From Actinomycetota bacterium (GTDB lineage: Bacteria > Actinomycetota > Aquicultoria > Aquicultorales > Aquicultoraceae), in contig JAGXSZ010000030.1 in assembly GCA_018333515.1 (NCBI GenBank), positions 126,501-190,500 of the forward strand: a stretch of DNA of 64,000 nt, given 5' to 3'. Position numbers and translations under genes: made by a program. Below the pieces are notes generated by a model that searched no databases, was not told the DNA's origin, and saw only the letters and a program-made list of their open reading frames with translations. Each line of letters begins with the position of its first letter. Within the stretch, counting starts at the first letter, position 1. This document shows, piece by piece, positions 62,776 to 64,000 of the stretch.

Positions 62776-63654
62776 ATGGTAGATCGAGAAGACCTGATCA
62801 TCCCTGTGTATCTGAACCAGCGAGTGGTGTTCGACCTCGTTGCCATGCTTCAGGGCGGGATAGCAGCCGTGACGCAGGTGTCCCAGACGCAGTCCGACTC
62901 GAGTAGCGTGACCGGTGAGGTTTCCTCCACATTCGGGCTGAGTCAGGCGTTGTCTTCGCTGCTGCGCATTGACTTCTCGGGGAAAGCGGGAGGTGGGCTG
63001 GCGAACGAAACAGGCGAGACTCGCAGCGAACAGCGAATCCACACACCTGCTTCGCTGTTCATCGCTCTTCGTGCTCTGCTTCGGGAGAAGCACTTCATCA
63101 TCGAAGACGCAAGCGACGCGGCGTTCGCGCCGGGCGATATTGTTGAGTTCTCGGCTGTGCTGCAGCGGAACCCGCTGCTCGAGACCATCGATTCGTTTGT
63201 TGAGCTGGTCGACATGATGCAGGCATTCTCGCAGGGCGAGCCAAAGCAGAAGGGTGGCCAGTCCTCTGACCTGAACAAGATGAAGCGCCAGATGGAATCC
63301 TTCGTGAAGACGCTGAAGGGCAGCGACACGGTGGACCTCACAACAAGTCCCCTTCGGTCCTCTCACCGCGCCGTGATCACCCTGGAGCAGCAGTACCTGA
63401 ATGACCCATCGATGGCCGATCTTGTTGACGGCACGTTCCGTGTTGTCGGCAAGCTCACCAGAGTCGTTGCCGACACGGATGAGCCCATCAGCCTCAATCG
63501 GAAGTCGGCGATGGGTAAGCTTCCACCGTCGGCGCTTGCCGACATGAAGAAGGCCTTCGATAGTCCTGAACTTGGCGGCTTCTCTTTCCCGCCGCTAGAG
63601 TGGGAGATACCCGGCCCGGCAATACACGTAATGCCAATCGCAATCTTCGCTTAG
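62776..63654 (+). CDS. DUF6414-like protein in integron cassette 3
   Basis: A 292-residue protein beginning MVDREDLIIPVYLNQRVVFD, with LQGGIAAVTQVSQTQ, a Ser/Gly-rich stretch (SGKAGGGLANETGETRSEQR), RIHTPASLFIALRALL and a C-terminal beta region. The pattern resembles DUF6414 proteins by memory only; function unknown. GGGGGAG lies before ATG 62776 (GTG 62770 is an alternative). GC content is higher than in the island. An attC-like site follows at once. Confidence 0.7.
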   Translation: MVDREDLIIPVYLNQRVVFDLVAMLQGGIAAVTQVSQTQSDSSSVTGEVSSTFGLSQALSSLLRIDFSGKAGGGLANETGETRSEQRIHTPASLFIALRALLREKHFIIEDASDAAFAPGDIVEFSAVLQRNPLLETIDSFVELVDMMQAFSQGEPKQKGGQSSDLNKMKRQMESFVKTLKGSDTVDLTTSPLRSSHRAVITLEQQYLNDPSMADLVDGTFRVVGKLTRVVADTDEPISLNRKSAMGKLPPSALADMKKAFDSPELGGFSFPPLEWEIPGPAIHVMPIAIFA

Positions 63655-63658
63655 TCGG

Positions 63659-63744
63659 GCATAACCCGCGGATCAACCCGGCACGCGCGTGGTTTTCGTA
63701 CTCTGTCAGCGTTGGCATGCGGGTTATCCGCAAGAACGTTATGT
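63659..63744 (+). repeat. attC-like site 3 (86 bp)
   Basis: Inverse core GCATAAC, core GTTATGT. Left CCCGCGGATCAACCCG pairs with right CGGGTTATCCGC with a bulge, the same plan as site 1 (including the shared GATCAACCCG/ATCAACCCG string). Confidence 0.82.
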
Positions 63745-64000
63745 AGGGATAATTAAACCTGAAAAATAATCGATTATGAGGGTTTGGGGACGTTGAGGGT
63801 TTGGGGACGTTGTTACGGGAGTTACGGATGTTTTCTTGTTTTAGGAGAACCTTTGCTATTGTACGATATTTTCAACTCGCAACCGTAGCAACCGTAGCAA
63901 CGTCCCCTACAACTGGAGCCGCACGGCGCGCAGGTTGTCCATCAGACGTTATGCGGAAATAGATTTTATAGTTTGCCTAGTTGTGCTAATATGCACACAT
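63745..64000. other. Cassette 4: ORF-less, with GGGGACGTTG inverted repeat and partial attC
   Basis: No gene is visible. GAGGGTTTGGGGACGTT is repeated in tandem at about 63778-63811. Arms of 25 bp (63803-63827 against 63883-63907, 22/25) start with GGGGACGTTG and form a MITE-like unit. A GTTATGC core at 63948-63954 with GCACGGCGCGC just before it suggests a fourth, degenerate attC. The rest is AT-rich. Confidence 0.55.

Overview
The window looks like a chromosome segment of an anaerobic, moderately GC-rich bacterium. Several traits fit a deep-branching Actinomycetota or related Gram-positive-type lineage: a ClpC with an McsA-like zinc finger, a futalosine-type menaquinone cluster, a cytoplasmic group 3b [NiFe] hydrogenase, an archaeal-type S-adenosylmethionine synthetase, frequent TTG/GTG starts and several UGA-encoded selenoproteins. 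The lineage is inferred from gene content only; no rRNA gene is present.

Layout. 0-10.6 kb: a molybdopterin oxidoreductase, a ferredoxin/selenoprotein cluster, DUF1015, archaeal-type MAT and a diguanylate cyclase. 10.8-16.1 kb: a complete group 3b hydrogenase operon (hydB, cNMP-binding protein, hydG, hydD, hydA, maturation protease). 16.2-17.8 kb: an ArsR-DsrE-TauE sulfur module. 18.2-24.6 kb: a Y1 transposase remnant, clpC, nif3, a zinc-ribbon protein, RNase HI and a CDF transporter. 24.9-25.1 kb: a probable structured RNA. 25.2-33.5 kb: a menaquinone (futalosine) cluster holding the UbiD, UbiA and UbiX homologues, mqnE, mqnA, mqnC, an MTAP-like phosphorylase and an amidohydrolase deaminase. 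33.5-47.6 kb: envelope, redox, nuclease, amidase, P-type ATPase, TrkA-type and XRE/ImmA genes. 47.7-50.9 kb: a cobalamin riboswitch driving cbiMNQO cobalt uptake. 51-53.3 kb: a cytochrome c lipoprotein, thioredoxin, FmdB, a selenocysteine thioredoxin lipoprotein and a CsoR/CstR-family repressor. 53.5-53.8 kb: tRNA-Gly, tRNA-Cys and tRNA-Val.

The last 10 kb is accessory DNA. A 38-bp copy of the 3' part of tRNA-Val recurs at 61.48 kb and brackets a 7.8-kb island. The island holds a PIN/RHH toxin-antitoxin pair, a decayed CopG antitoxin, a chimeric HsdR-HsdS gene, an intact HsdM and, between them, three compact genes: a PD-(D/E)XK nuclease of the sce7726 type, a sce7725/Beta-family protein and a zinc-finger RES protein. 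These three are the best candidate for an undescribed defence system. Beyond the island is a string of integron-like cassettes separated by attC-like sites (61.9-64 kb) with no integrase in view.

Recurring themes are thiol/selenol redox chemistry and sulfur sensing. Three in-frame UGA genes with thioredoxin-fold neighbourhoods, a thioredoxin reductase, a DsrE protein, a sulfite/sulfur-anion exporter and CsoR/CstR-type operators in front of a ferredoxin and a thioredoxin gene form a plausible persulfide/redox network. The hydrogenase and menaquinone genes indicate an H2-linked, quinone-using energy metabolism.
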